Of a stretch of 64,000 nt of DNA, positions 17,059 through 27,380 are shown piece by piece. The DNA is taken from assembly GCF_003096355.1 (NCBI RefSeq), contig NZ_QEKI01000001.1, forward strand, positions 248,001 through 312,000, read 5' to 3'. This DNA comes from Pontibacter virosus. GTDB taxonomy: Bacteria > Bacteroidota > Bacteroidia > Cytophagales > Hymenobacteraceae. The notes under the pieces were generated by a model, which saw only the letters and a list, made by a program, of their open reading frames with translations, had not been told where the DNA came from and ran no database searches. A program made the position numbers and the translations under genes. The first letter of the stretch is position 1; each line of letters starts with the position of its first letter.

Positions 17059-17310
17059 ATTTAACAGCCTCCTACTGTTTATACCAACACATTTCTTCGC
17101 AACCGATGCACCTAGCTGCATTCAATAAAGGTAACGTCAGTTTGTTAGGGCACCACCCTACTGCTATACTTAATTTCAAAATGAACCTGCTGCAATTAAT
17201 TATACCTGATCTAATATAATTAATCTAACAAATTTTCAGATATACAGCAGATAAACACTATGCCTTGGCAAACGCTACCTGATAGTGGGTAAAGCAATGC
17301 GGTGGTCTAG
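17059..17310. other. Intergenic stretch between two minus-strand terminators
   Basis: No protein gene is convincing here. Because a minus-strand terminator closes each side, a short transcript may arise inside. An imperfect -7 box (TACCTTTA on the minus strand) lies at about 17126-17133. See findings. Confidence 0.35.
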
Positions 17311-17350
17311 AAAAAAGCGGGGACACATTCCTTAAAATGTGTCCCCGCTG
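17311..17350 (-). terminator. Terminator of the 58-residue protein gene
   Basis: GCGGGGACACATT (17317-17329) pairs perfectly with AATGTGTCCCCGC (17336-17348). On the minus strand a T run follows. Confidence 0.9.
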
Positions 17351-17389
17351 TACTTTCGTCTCCGTCAGGTTGGTTGAGACGGGCATTTC

Positions 17390-17566
17390 TTAATTCTCGG
17401 TGAAGCTATAATCATAAAAATTATAGACTTCTACTTCTTTGGGGTGCCGGTCGCCATACTGACAGAGCAGCAGGCGTTTGGGGCTTTCGTCCGGGGACTC
17501 ATAGCCCCATTTCATACGGTTCTCGTACTTTAGTTCATCTGGCAATTCAATCTTGCGGTTCATCAT
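17390..17566 (-). CDS. Small hypothetical protein, 58 residues
   Basis: The peptide MMNRKIELPDELKYENRM continues with WGYESPDESPKRLLLCQYGDRHPKEVEVYNFYDYSFTEN. It is charged, aromatic-rich and lacks a membrane span. No family is recognised. The frame is open further upstream to 17617, but the added residues look unlike protein. A strong terminator 40 bases after the stop supports a real transcription unit. It lies alone between pnuC and the kinase gene. Confidence 0.5.
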   Translation of the reverse strand: MMNRKIELPDELKYENRMKWGYESPDESPKRLLLCQYGDRHPKEVEVYNFYDYSFTEN

Positions 17567-17712
17567 ACATAGTGTCGTTGTAGCGTGGAACATAGGTACT
17601 CGCATACTTTGGCGCACTAAAATTCAACGATTGCCTCAGTTACACTCATGTACGGCACATACCATGCCACGACTGCATAAGATAGAAACATAAAACAGGA
17701 TATTTCCAATAA

Positions 17713-18336
17713 TCACTTTGTAACAGGAGATACAGCTTCCTTTTCCATATCCCGTTTCCAGTCCAGGTAGCCCATGGTAGCCAGTATGAGGAAGATAAAA
17801 TACAGAAGAGCCGTCAGGTATAACTCCTTATAAGTGAACACCCCGATGTATACCACATCCACGGCCAGCCATACCAGCCAGTTTTCAAGGCGCTTCTTAG
17901 CCATCATCCAGTAGGCCATCAGACTCACAGCGGTGGTAGCCGAGTCGGTATACGACAGGTCGGCATCGGTGTAGTTGTCCAGGAAATAGCCGAGACTAGC
18001 CGAGAACACCGCTACAAGCGCAATCATGACCCATAACTCCCGCTGCCCCACTCTGGTGACTTTCCGCTCGGTGTGTCCTTTCCCACCGTACAGCCACTCA
18101 TACCAGCCATAAAAACTCGTGATGATATAAAAGGCGTTCAGCCCCATGTCGGCATACAGGCGGGCGTCGTAGAACACAAACACGTAAGCCGTCACGCTCA
18201 CCACACTGATGGGCCAGGTCCAGATGTGCTGCCGGGCTGCCAGCCATACCCCGGCTATACCCGTAATCACGCCAACTACCTCGACCAGGCTCATGGCCTG
18301 CAGCGCCTCTGTTATGCTATTGTAAAAATCTGTCAT
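17713..18336 (-). CDS. PnuC/PnuT-family vitamin transporter
   Basis: The 207-residue inner-membrane protein has about seven helices and the PnuC signature: WTWPISVVSVTAYVFVFYDARLYADMGLNAFYIITSFYGWYEW at about 39-82, with the aromatic residues that line the substrate pocket, and a second Trp-rich segment NWLVWLAVDVVYIGVFTYKELY at about 153-174. PnuC moves nicotinamide riboside and PnuT moves thiamine, both by facilitated diffusion with trapping by phosphorylation. The nearby TPP-riboswitch receptor favours thiamine, and the NadR-like kinase favours nicotinamide riboside. I do not see a riboswitch in front of this gene. It diverges from the rhodanese gene. Confidence 0.9.
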   Translation of the reverse strand: MTDFYNSITEALQAMSLVEVVGVITGIAGVWLAARQHIWTWPISVVSVTAYVFVFYDARLYADMGLNAFYIITSFYGWYEWLYGGKGHTERKVTRVGQRELWVMIALVAVFSASLGYFLDNYTDADLSYTDSATTAVSLMAYWMMAKKRLENWLVWLAVDVVYIGVFTYKELYLTALLYFIFLILATMGYLDWKRDMEKEAVSPVTK

Positions 18337-18364
18337 CTATACCTGTGCAAGCCCATGCTTCGGA

Positions 18365-18385
18365 CTAATTTTGTTGCTAAGTTTG
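18365..18385 (+). promoter_or_regulatory. Two overlapping-range -7 boxes before the rhodanese gene
   Basis: TAATTTTG (18365-18372) and TAAGTTTG (18378-18385) are both exact TAnnTTTG matches on the plus strand, 59-79 bases before the ATG at 18444. Confidence 0.45.
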
Positions 18386-18443
18386 TAAATCGAAACCAAA
18401 ACACCAAAGCCTAAGGTATAGCACAGGCAGGAGCTCTACAACT

Positions 18444-18761
18444 ATGGACGAGATTACAGCGCAGGAACTGAAAGAGAGACTAGGCAACAGCGCCGAACTG
18501 CAGATTGTGGATGTGCGCGAACCGGAGGAGTTTGCGATCTGCAACCTGGGCGGCGAACTTATACCTTTGGATGATCTCCCTAAGCAGGTCAACCGCATTC
18601 GCCGCGACGTACCCGTGGTCATGGTATGCCACCACGGCTTCCGCAGCGCACAGGCCATCCTCTACCTCAGCCAGCGCCTCGGTTACGACAACCTCCTCAA
18701 CCTGAAGGGAGGCATCCACGCCTGGGCCACGCAAGTTGACCCTACGATGCGGGTATACTAG
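18444..18761 (+). CDS. Single-domain rhodanese-like protein
   Basis: The 105-residue protein is one rhodanese domain with VDVREPEEFAICNLGGELIPL at 22-42 and the active-site loop CHHGFRS with Cys62. The cysteine would carry a persulfide. GlpE-like or ThiF/MoeB-associated single rhodaneses of this type hand sulfur to cofactor or tRNA pathways; the acceptor here is unknown. It is divergent from the vitamin transporter. No signal peptide, so cytoplasmic. Confidence 0.88.
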   Translation: MDEITAQELKERLGNSAELQIVDVREPEEFAICNLGGELIPLDDLPKQVNRIRRDVPVVMVCHHGFRSAQAILYLSQRLGYDNLLNLKGGIHAWATQVDPTMRVY

Positions 18762-18896
18762 GTATACAGCCCCTGGTTCATTCCTGAATCGTAAGCTTTC
18801 ATCCCCTTTTTATAATATTTCGCCTCATGCAATCCTAAAGGACATTTAAGGCTAATAATTGCTAGTAACAGAAGCTCCGTAGCATTGTCCGAATAA

Positions 18897-20447
<1,551 letters not shown>

Positions 20448-20465
20448 TCATTCCATTGATAGCGT

Positions 20466-20512
20466 GAAAGAAGAAGTAGGTTGGCCTTTTGTTAACCTAC
20501 TTCTTCTTTTTT
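20466..20512 (+). terminator. Terminator of guaB
   Basis: AAGAAGAAGTAGGTT pairs with AACCTACTTCTTCTT, followed by a T run. Confidence 0.92.
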
Positions 20513-20651
20513 ACGTTATGCAAGTTGTTCTTTCAAAACTCACCTCGACAACTTGGCCAAAGAGCAAAAATTTTTCTTACCTTACAAACTGATAAAGTCT
20601 CGGGCAAGCCATTTTGTGTCGCCAATAAAACTAAGCACGGTTTTCCGTTTT

Positions 20652-22727
20652 ATGCTTTATAGAACCAACGCCAAATCCCTATTTATTACCGCGGCCCTGA
20701 TCAGCTGGTCACTCCTGCTGGCTAACGTGTTGTTGGCGGCCGAGAGTATGCACCGGGAAAGCTCCAATGCACTGGACCTGCCTTTCGTCAACAACTTCCT
20801 GATCGTTGTATTCATCATTTCGGTGTTCGGCTTCCAACGCCTGAGCGCTGAAAATCTCAAAGGAATAGACTTTATTGGCTACCTCTGGAACATCTTTGCC
20901 AAAGGAGGTGTAGCCGCTTACCTGAGCGTAGCGCTATACATGGTGTATCGCATGGTCACTAACTACTCCAGCGTACAGTCGCCGCTGCTGCTACACATGG
21001 TCTACCAGGTAAACTTTGGTCTGCTGGTGCTGTTCCTGGCTAAAGCCTTTTATGTGTGGCGCCAGCTGCTGCTCTACCATAAGAACAAGTTTCTTCAGAT
21101 CGCCTGGGACTGGTACGAGATCCTGCTTTTTGCCACACTGATTCTCACGCTGCTCAACTTCAATTACAGTAGCCTTATTTTCATGCCCTTGCTGGGCCTT
21201 ATTGGCCTCTACACCTTATTCCTATGCACTAACCTGAAGTGGGTTGCTTACCTCACGTTCAACAAGAAAGGCCGGTCGCTTATTCTGCTTGTGGCCATTC
21301 TGCTGGCCTGCTACATCTTCTTTGACTTCTTTTACGACTTTGCGGACAGCCCGCTGTTGGTGATCGACTATTCTGACGTGGGCTTCCTGTTGCTGGCCAT
21401 GTTCTTTGTGGCCCTGTATACCCTGGCATCTTTTCTGGTGGCGCTCTTCAGTCTCCCTACTTCCAGCGTGTTTGAGCAGAAGAGCGAGGACCTGCTCAAC
21501 TTCCAGCGTCTGAGCCAGTCCATACAGCAGGGACAGAGCGAGAAACAGGTATACGACATGCTTTTCGAGAGTACCGTGAAGGCATCGGATGCAAGCGCCG
21601 CCTGGCTGGAGATATTCAAGGGCGAGAAAAAGGATGAAATAGAACTGTGCCACCAGCTTACTATAGAAGAAGAGCAGATCAAACGCATCCGCCACCTGCT
21701 GCTGGCCTACAACATCCAGCACATCGACTACATCAACAACAACCTCGACCGCAACCCCGGCTTCCGTGACCTCACGCTGCCCTGGAAGTCGCTCATCATC
21801 CTGCCCATCAAATCCAAGAAGCACCTGTTTGGCGTGCTATACCTGTTGAAGGACATTGAGCAGGGATTTGACAGGGAAACAGTGAACGTACTGCGCACTT
21901 TCACCAACCAGACCATCCTCACGATCGAGAACCTGCGTCTGGTGCACGAGTCGCTGCAGAACGAGCGCTACAAAGAGGAACTCAAGATCGCCTCGGTGGT
22001 GCAGGACAGCCTGATCCCGAAAAAATTCCCGAGCGACAGCTGGTTCGAGATCTCGACCTATGCCAAAGCCGCCAAAGAAGTGGGCGGTGACTTCTACGAC
22101 TTCTTGCAACTGAGCGAGTCGCGCATTGCCATCATCATCGGCGACGTGTCGGGCAAAGGTATTTCGGCGGCCTTCCACATGGCGCAGATGAAGGGCATTT
22201 TCCACGGCCTGATGCAGCAGGATATGCCACCAAGCGAATTCATGAAACAGGCCAACAGTGCCCTGAGCCGCTGCCTTGAGAAAACCTCTTTTATCACTTC
22301 TGCGCTATACATCATTGATTATCGCATGAAGGGCTTTATGTTTGCACGTGCGGGCCATTGCCATACCCTGTATTACAACTCCATGATGGATGACACCTTC
22401 TATTTTCAGACGGATGGACTGGGGCTAGGCATTATTCGAGACAAGAGCTACAACAACCATGTGCGGGAGATGTACTACGACTACAACCCGACCGACGTAA
22501 TGGTGATCTACACGGATGGCATTGTAGAGGCCCGCAATCCGCAGAATGACGAGTATGGGGAGGAAAGGCTGCGCTACATGCTCACCCAAACCTACCATCT
22601 GGAGGCAGAGGATATAAAATACGCCATTATCAACGATCTGGAGGATTTTACCGGTCCGACAGAAAACATATACGATGACCAGACGCTGCTTGTCATCAAA
22701 TTTAAGCCGACCCAACCTAGTGAATAG
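20652..22727 (+). CDS. Membrane-bound SpoIIE-type PP2C phosphatase with GAF domain
   Basis: The 691-residue protein has about seven or eight N-terminal membrane helices (residues 10-265), a GAF-like domain (about 285-425), a short linker helix and a PPM/SpoIIE phosphatase domain (about 440-690). The metal-binding motifs VGGDFYD (about 477-483) and GDVSGKG (about 497-503) are intact, as is YTDGIVEA. It should dephosphorylate the STAS protein encoded 13 bases downstream. The TTG at 20553 would add 33 residues; I prefer the ATG at 20652. It heads a three-gene partner-switch operon that lacks a sigma factor. Confidence 0.9.
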   Translation: MLYRTNAKSLFITAALISWSLLLANVLLAAESMHRESSNALDLPFVNNFLIVVFIISVFGFQRLSAENLKGIDFIGYLWNIFAKGGVAAYLSVALYMVYRMVTNYSSVQSPLLLHMVYQVNFGLLVLFLAKAFYVWRQLLLYHKNKFLQIAWDWYEILLFATLILTLLNFNYSSLIFMPLLGLIGLYTLFLCTNLKWVAYLTFNKKGRSLILLVAILLACYIFFDFFYDFADSPLLVIDYSDVGFLLLAMFFVALYTLASFLVALFSLPTSSVFEQKSEDLLNFQRLSQSIQQGQSEKQVYDMLFESTVKASDASAAWLEIFKGEKKDEIELCHQLTIEEEQIKRIRHLLLAYNIQHIDYINNNLDRNPGFRDLTLPWKSLIILPIKSKKHLFGVLYLLKDIEQGFDRETVNVLRTFTNQTILTIENLRLVHESLQNERYKEELKIASVVQDSLIPKKFPSDSWFEISTYAKAAKEVGGDFYDFLQLSESRIAIIIGDVSGKGISAAFHMAQMKGIFHGLMQQDMPPSEFMKQANSALSRCLEKTSFITSALYIIDYRMKGFMFARAGHCHTLYYNSMMDDTFYFQTDGLGLGIIRDKSYNNHVREMYYDYNPTDVMVIYTDGIVEARNPQNDEYGEERLRYMLTQTYHLEAEDIKYAIINDLEDFTGPTENIYDDQTLLVIKFKPTQPSE

Positions 22728-22740
22728 TTATACGTAAAGG

Positions 22741-23085
22741 ATGCCGATGAAAATTACAAACCAAATCAAAGACACAACGATCATCATCACCCTAGATGGT
22801 GAACTGGATGCAAGCTCATCAGTAATGCTCGATGAAGCGCTTTCCGACCCTGAGATCATGACTTACAGCAAGATACTGGTAGACTGCAAGGACCTGAACT
22901 ACATTTCGTCTGCCGGCCTCGGGGTATTTATTTCGCACCTGCAGCGCTTTGAGGATGCACAGATCAAACTCATTTTTTACAACATGCAGGACAAAGTGCG
23001 CAACGTATTCGAAATCCTGGGCCTCGACCTGCTCATGACCATCGTTTCGGATTACGAGGAAGCCATGACCATTGCTGATGAATAA
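22741..23085 (+). CDS. STAS-domain anti-sigma-factor antagonist-like protein
   Basis: The 114-residue protein is a single STAS domain. The phosphorylation loop reads LNYISSAGLGVFI at 52-64; Ser57 aligns with Ser58 of SpoIIAA. It should be phosphorylated by the downstream HATPase kinase and dephosphorylated by the upstream SpoIIE phosphatase. It starts 13 bases after the phosphatase gene and its end overlaps the kinase gene by eight bases, so the stoichiometry is probably set by coupled translation. Two in-frame ATGs (22741 and 22747) are possible starts. Confidence 0.9.
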   Translation: MPMKITNQIKDTTIIITLDGELDASSSVMLDEALSDPEIMTYSKILVDCKDLNYISSAGLGVFISHLQRFEDAQIKLIFYNMQDKVRNVFEILGLDLLMTIVSDYEEAMTIADE

Positions 23086-23488
23086 TAAAATTACAGTTAG
23101 CTGTACTAAAAAAAATCTGAAGCAAATACGGGACTTCGTCACGGAGTATCTGGCAGCTTATACACTGACAGACATCCAGATGAACCAGATCGTATTGGCC
23201 GTGGATGAGATATGCGCCAACCTCATCATCCACGCCAACAGCGAAGACCCGTCCAAAAGCATTTCCCTCTCCATCACAGAGAAGGCCGGCATGCTCAAAT
23301 TTGAGATCGTCGACAACGGGGTGGCCTTCCGCCGCTCTGAGTATAAAGAGCCAAATATCGAAGAGCACATCCGGGTCGGTAAAAAAGGGGGTGTCGGCAT
23401 CGCCCTGGTCAACCGCATCATGGACCGGGTGGAATTTGAGACAAGCGACAGGCAGAACACCTGCTTCCTGTACAAAAAAATTAAATAG
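23078..23488 (+). CDS. RsbW/SpoIIAB-like serine kinase (HATPase_c)
   Basis: The 136-residue protein is a GHKL ATPase with the N box VDEICANLIIHAN, the G1 box FEIVDNGVAF and a glycine-rich lid KKGGVGIALVNRIMDRVE. In the Bacillus systems such kinases bind a sigma factor or a phosphorylatable STAS partner. The gene overlaps the STAS gene by eight bases. A TTG six bases earlier is open, but the ATG at 23078 is more likely. There is no sigma gene next to it, so the output target is unknown. Confidence 0.9.
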   Translation: MNNKITVSCTKKNLKQIRDFVTEYLAAYTLTDIQMNQIVLAVDEICANLIIHANSEDPSKSISLSITEKAGMLKFEIVDNGVAFRRSEYKEPNIEEHIRVGKKGGVGIALVNRIMDRVEFETSDRQNTCFLYKKIK

Positions 23489-23652
23489 GGCTGAACTGCA
23501 CACTTTTAGCGCCCCGCGTCCGTTATCCGGAACGAAATCGCATGCAATAGGATTATAGTGGTACTTTTTGACTAATCTGTCAGAAAAATTAACTAAAATT
23601 GCATGATCTGACCTCGTCAGGGCAAAACCAAGCGTTAGTTTATCATCTATTT

Positions 23653-25962
23653 ATGCGCAGCAATCAACTACTTGTTGCGGCAGCGGCCCTCCTTATGGCT
23701 GGCTGTACCGCAACTAAGAAGAATGACAAGCAGGAACCTATCATTGCGACCATTGGATCTCAACCTATCTACACATCCGAGTTTCAGTATGTGTATGAGA
23801 AGAACAACGGGGGCAATGAAGACGCCTATACCCGCCAGAGTGTAAGCGAGTACCTCGACCTTTATACCCGATTCAAACTGAAGGTGATGGAAGGCGAGAG
23901 CCGTGGCCTGGACACCACCGCCGCTTTTAAGCGCGAACTGGAAGGCTACAAAGAACAGCTTGCACAACCATACCTCACAGAAAAGAGTGTAACCGACCAG
24001 CTGGTGCGGGAAGCTTACGAGCGCCTGAAACAGGAGGTGAACGCATCGCACATCCTGCTGGGTCTGCCGAACGACCCAAGCCCGCAAGACACCCTGGCTG
24101 CCTACAACCAGGCACTGGAGCTGCGCAAGCGACTCGAGGCAGGTGAGGCGTTCGATAAGCTGGCCAGAGAGTTCTCACAAGACCCCTCCGCGAGCGAAAA
24201 CGGCGGTAACCTCGGCTATTTCACGGCCATGCAGATGGTATACCGCTTCGAAGATGCCGCCTACAAAACACCAGTCGGCCAGATCTCGCCGCCGGTTCGC
24301 TCCCGTTTTGGCTATCACCTGATCAAAGTAAACGACAAGCGTACTGCGCAGGGCGAAGTGAAAGTAGCCCATATCATGGTGCGCGCTACGCCGGGCATGC
24401 CGAAAGCAGATTCGCTTGCAGCCAAGCAGCGCGTGGACGCTATTTACAAGCGTGTGCAGCGCAACGAGAACTGGGATCGCCTGGCTGCCGAGTTTTCAGA
24501 GGACGCCAACTCTGCTGCCAATGGTGGTGAACTGCCTTGGTTTGGCACCGGCCGTATGATCCCTTCGTTTGAGGAAGTAGCGTTTGGCCTAAAGAAAGAG
24601 GGCGAAGTAGCCCCTCCTGTCCTGACGCCTTATGGCTGGCATATCATTAAACTGATAGGCAAGCAACCGCTTCCTTCGTTCGAGGACATGGAGCAAAACC
24701 TGCGCAACAAGATCGCAAAAGACTCCCGTTCTGAGCTTAACAAAGCAGCCTTCCTGAAGCGCATCAAATCTGAAAACAACTTCACCGAAGACGCTACTGT
24801 CAAAGCAGCTGCTTTGGGCAAAGGAACAGATGACCTGCTGCAAGGCAAGTGGGATTTCGATGCTGCAGACAAAACACTGAAGAATACCCTGTTCACGATA
24901 CAAGGCAAGCCTTATACCGTAGCCGACTTCTATACCTACGTGAAGGCTGAGCAGCGCCCACGTATGGCCGGCACTCCGCAACACCACATGAACTCGCTTT
25001 ACGACAACTTTGTGCAGAAAAGCCTGCTGGCGTATGAGCGTGCGAACCTGGAAAACAAGTACCCCGACTACCGCATGCTGGTACGCGAGTACCACGACGG
25101 TATCCTGCTGTTCCAGTTGATGGACGAGAAGGTATGGTCGAAGGCGGTGGAAGATACAGTTGGCTTGAAGGCTTTCTTTGATCAGAACCGCGACAAGTAC
25201 CAGTGGAAAGAGCGTGCACACGCCACCGTGATCAGCGCTGCCAATGCGGAGTTACTCGCTAAGGCCCAGCAGCAGCTGAGCGAGCGCCGTTACGAAGTAC
25301 GCAACGGCAAACCAGCCGATATCACATTTGAAACAAACAGCGCCACGCCAGACCAGGCAAGCATAGCCCGGCTAAGCGAACTGGCAGACCGCCTGAGCAA
25401 CAACCCGAATCTGACCCTGGAAGTGAACGGCCATGCCGACGCACGTGAGGCAGCCGGCAAGCGTGACCTTTCGGCAGAGCGTTCCAAAGCCATTGTAGCC
25501 TTCCTGACAGGCCGTGGAGTAGCAACCGACCAACTTAGCGCTAAAGCTCTGGGCAAAACCAAGCAGGCTGCCGCTGACAACACCGAAACCGGTCGCCGCC
25601 GCAACAGACGCGTATCCTTCACGCTTTACTCATCTGAACTAAGCGCACTGGCCGAAAACCTGAATGCCGGCAACCCACTGGGTGTGCAGATCACAGAGAA
25701 GCGGTTCCAGAAAGGCGAAAACAAAGCTGTAGACGCTGTGAAGTGGGAAAAGGGCACTTACAACACTGAACTGAACGGACGCCAGTACCTGGTGATCGTG
25801 CACGACGTGCTGGCTCCCGCTCCGAAGCAGCTTTCAGAAGTAAGAGGCCAGGTAACAGCCGACTACCAGAACTACCTGGATGAGCAATGGGTAAAGCAGC
25901 TGCAGGAAAAAAATCCGGTTAGCGTTAATCAGACAGAGGTCGATAAAATCATCAGAAAATAA
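23653..25962 (+). CDS. Parvulin-type peptidyl-prolyl isomerase lipoprotein with an inserted OmpA domain
   Basis: The 769-residue lipoprotein (signal ending LLMAGC) has two parvulin domains (about 125-225, SHILLGLPND; and about 235-335, AHIMVRAT), a long linker, then an OmpA-like peptidoglycan-binding domain at about 555-658: TFETNSATPDQ, EVNGHADAREA, LSAERSKAIV and GRRRNRRVSF. The C-terminal family segment LSEVRGQVTADYQNYLDEQW resumes after it. Such Bacteroidota PPIases usually go straight from the linker to this segment, so the OmpA domain looks inserted. It probably folds outer-membrane proteins while tethered to both outer membrane and cell wall. The ATG at 23653 gives the lipoprotein signal. 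It is followed by a SurA-like gene. Confidence 0.88.
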   Translation: MRSNQLLVAAAALLMAGCTATKKNDKQEPIIATIGSQPIYTSEFQYVYEKNNGGNEDAYTRQSVSEYLDLYTRFKLKVMEGESRGLDTTAAFKRELEGYKEQLAQPYLTEKSVTDQLVREAYERLKQEVNASHILLGLPNDPSPQDTLAAYNQALELRKRLEAGEAFDKLAREFSQDPSASENGGNLGYFTAMQMVYRFEDAAYKTPVGQISPPVRSRFGYHLIKVNDKRTAQGEVKVAHIMVRATPGMPKADSLAAKQRVDAIYKRVQRNENWDRLAAEFSEDANSAANGGELPWFGTGRMIPSFEEVAFGLKKEGEVAPPVLTPYGWHIIKLIGKQPLPSFEDMEQNLRNKIAKDSRSELNKAAFLKRIKSENNFTEDATVKAAALGKGTDDLLQGKWDFDAADKTLKNTLFTIQGKPYTVADFYTYVKAEQRPRMAGTPQHHMNSLYDNFVQKSLLAYERANLENKYPDYRMLVREYHDGILLFQLMDEKVWSKAVEDTVGLKAFFDQNRDKYQWKERAHATVISAANAELLAKAQQQLSERRYEVRNGKPADITFETNSATPDQASIARLSELADRLSNNPNLTLEVNGHADAREAAGKRDLSAERSKAIVAFLTGRGVATDQLSAKALGKTKQAAADNTETGRRRNRRVSFTLYSSELSALAENLNAGNPLGVQITEKRFQKGENKAVDAVKWEKGTYNTELNGRQYLVIVHDVLAPAPKQLSEVRGQVTADYQNYLDEQWVKQLQEKNPVSVNQTEVDKIIRK

Positions 25963-25998
25963 AGCGGGTCCAAAACAAGAGAACCGATAGAAGCCAAC

Positions 25999-27372
25999 AT
26001 GCACAACACAATCTATAAAACGAAAACCCTGGCCCTGCTGCTGCTCTGCCTGATCACAGCCTTTACAGCTACGGCACAGGCACCCACCCAGAAGAAACTG
26101 GATGGCATCATAGCCAAGGTAGACAACCACGTGATCCTGCGCTCAGAGCTTGAGTTCAGCTACCTGCAGTTCCTGGCACAGAACAAACAGCAGCCAAGCG
26201 CCCAGACAGAGCCAATGAAGTGCGAGATACTGAAGTCGATGGTGCAGGAAAAGCTGTTGCTGGCCCGCGCCGAGATTGACTCTGTTGTAGTGGAAGAAGC
26301 TGCCGTAACCGGCGAACTGAACCGCAGGATTGATTACCTGGCTTCGCAGGTAGGTGGCACGGAGCGATTGGAGCAATACTATAATAAGAGCGTGAAGCAG
26401 CTGCGCGACGAACTGCGCCGCTCTGTTCGCAACCAGATGGTATCTGAAAAGATGCAGCGCGAGATTACCGATAAAGTAACCGTAACCCCGAAAGAGGTGC
26501 GCCGCTATTTCAACCAGATTCCTGCCGACAGCTTGCCTTACTTTTCAAGCGAGGTGCAGTTGAGCCACATTGTAAAGTATGCCGAGGTAAGCCGCCAGCA
26601 GAAGCAGGCCGCCCGCCAGAAACTGGAAGCATTGCGTGAGCGCATTGTAGCCGGCGAAGACTTCGCCACACTGGCCCGTGAGCACTCACAAGATCCCGGC
26701 TCTGCAGAAGCAGGCGGAGAACTTGGTTTCTTCAAAAAGAAAGAACTGGTACCGGAATACGAAGCTGCAGCACTGCGCCTCGAGCCTGGACAGATGTCGA
26801 ATGTAGTAGAGTCAATGTTCGGCTTTCACCTGATCCAGCTGATCGAGCGCAAAGGACAGGAATTCAATACACGTCATATCCTCATCAAGCCTGCCACTGC
26901 CCGTGTGGATGTGCAGGATGCTATCGCCGCACTGGACAGTGTGCGCACCCTTATTGTGAACGACAGCATCAGCTTTGCAAAGGCCGCTAAAGATTTTTCG
27001 GATGATAAGAACACAAAGGACAACGGTGGTACCATCATCAGTCGTATGACTGGTAATTCATACATCCCGATGGATGAAGTGGAGCCAGGCATTTTCTTTG
27101 TGATCGACACCATGAAAGTGGGCGACGTATCGAAGCCGGTTAACTTTACCACACCTGACGGCAGGGAGGCAGCCCGTATTATCCAGCTTCGCTACAAATC
27201 GTCTCCTCACATGGCCAACATGCGCGACGACTACCAGAAAATAGCCGCTGCCGCTCTGGCGCAGAAAAGAGACAAAGCTGTGGATGAGTGGTTCCGAAAA
27301 AACATAGACACCGTATTCATTGAGATCGACCCCGAGTACGACCAATGCAAAGTGCTTGACTTAACGCAATAG
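25999..27372 (+). CDS. surA: SurA-like periplasmic chaperone with two parvulin domains
   Basis: The 457-residue protein starts with a signal peptide (ending TATAQA). It has the SurA N-terminal chaperone segment (LDGIIAKVDNHVILRSELEFSY), a first parvulin domain at about 178-282 (SEVQLSHIVKYAE, HSQDPGSAEAGGELGFF) and a second at about 290-390 (FNTRHILIKPA). It escorts unfolded outer-membrane proteins across the periplasm. It lies 36 bases after the OmpA-fused PPIase and nine bases before the MoxR gene, so the three are probably one operon devoted to envelope protein folding. Confidence 0.92.
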   Translation: MHNTIYKTKTLALLLLCLITAFTATAQAPTQKKLDGIIAKVDNHVILRSELEFSYLQFLAQNKQQPSAQTEPMKCEILKSMVQEKLLLARAEIDSVVVEEAAVTGELNRRIDYLASQVGGTERLEQYYNKSVKQLRDELRRSVRNQMVSEKMQREITDKVTVTPKEVRRYFNQIPADSLPYFSSEVQLSHIVKYAEVSRQQKQAARQKLEALRERIVAGEDFATLAREHSQDPGSAEAGGELGFFKKKELVPEYEAAALRLEPGQMSNVVESMFGFHLIQLIERKGQEFNTRHILIKPATARVDVQDAIAALDSVRTLIVNDSISFAKAAKDFSDDKNTKDNGGTIISRMTGNSYIPMDEVEPGIFFVIDTMKVGDVSKPVNFTTPDGREAARIIQLRYKSSPHMANMRDDYQKIAAAALAQKRDKAVDEWFRKNIDTVFIEIDPEYDQCKVLDLTQ

Positions 27373-27380
27373 ACATACAC

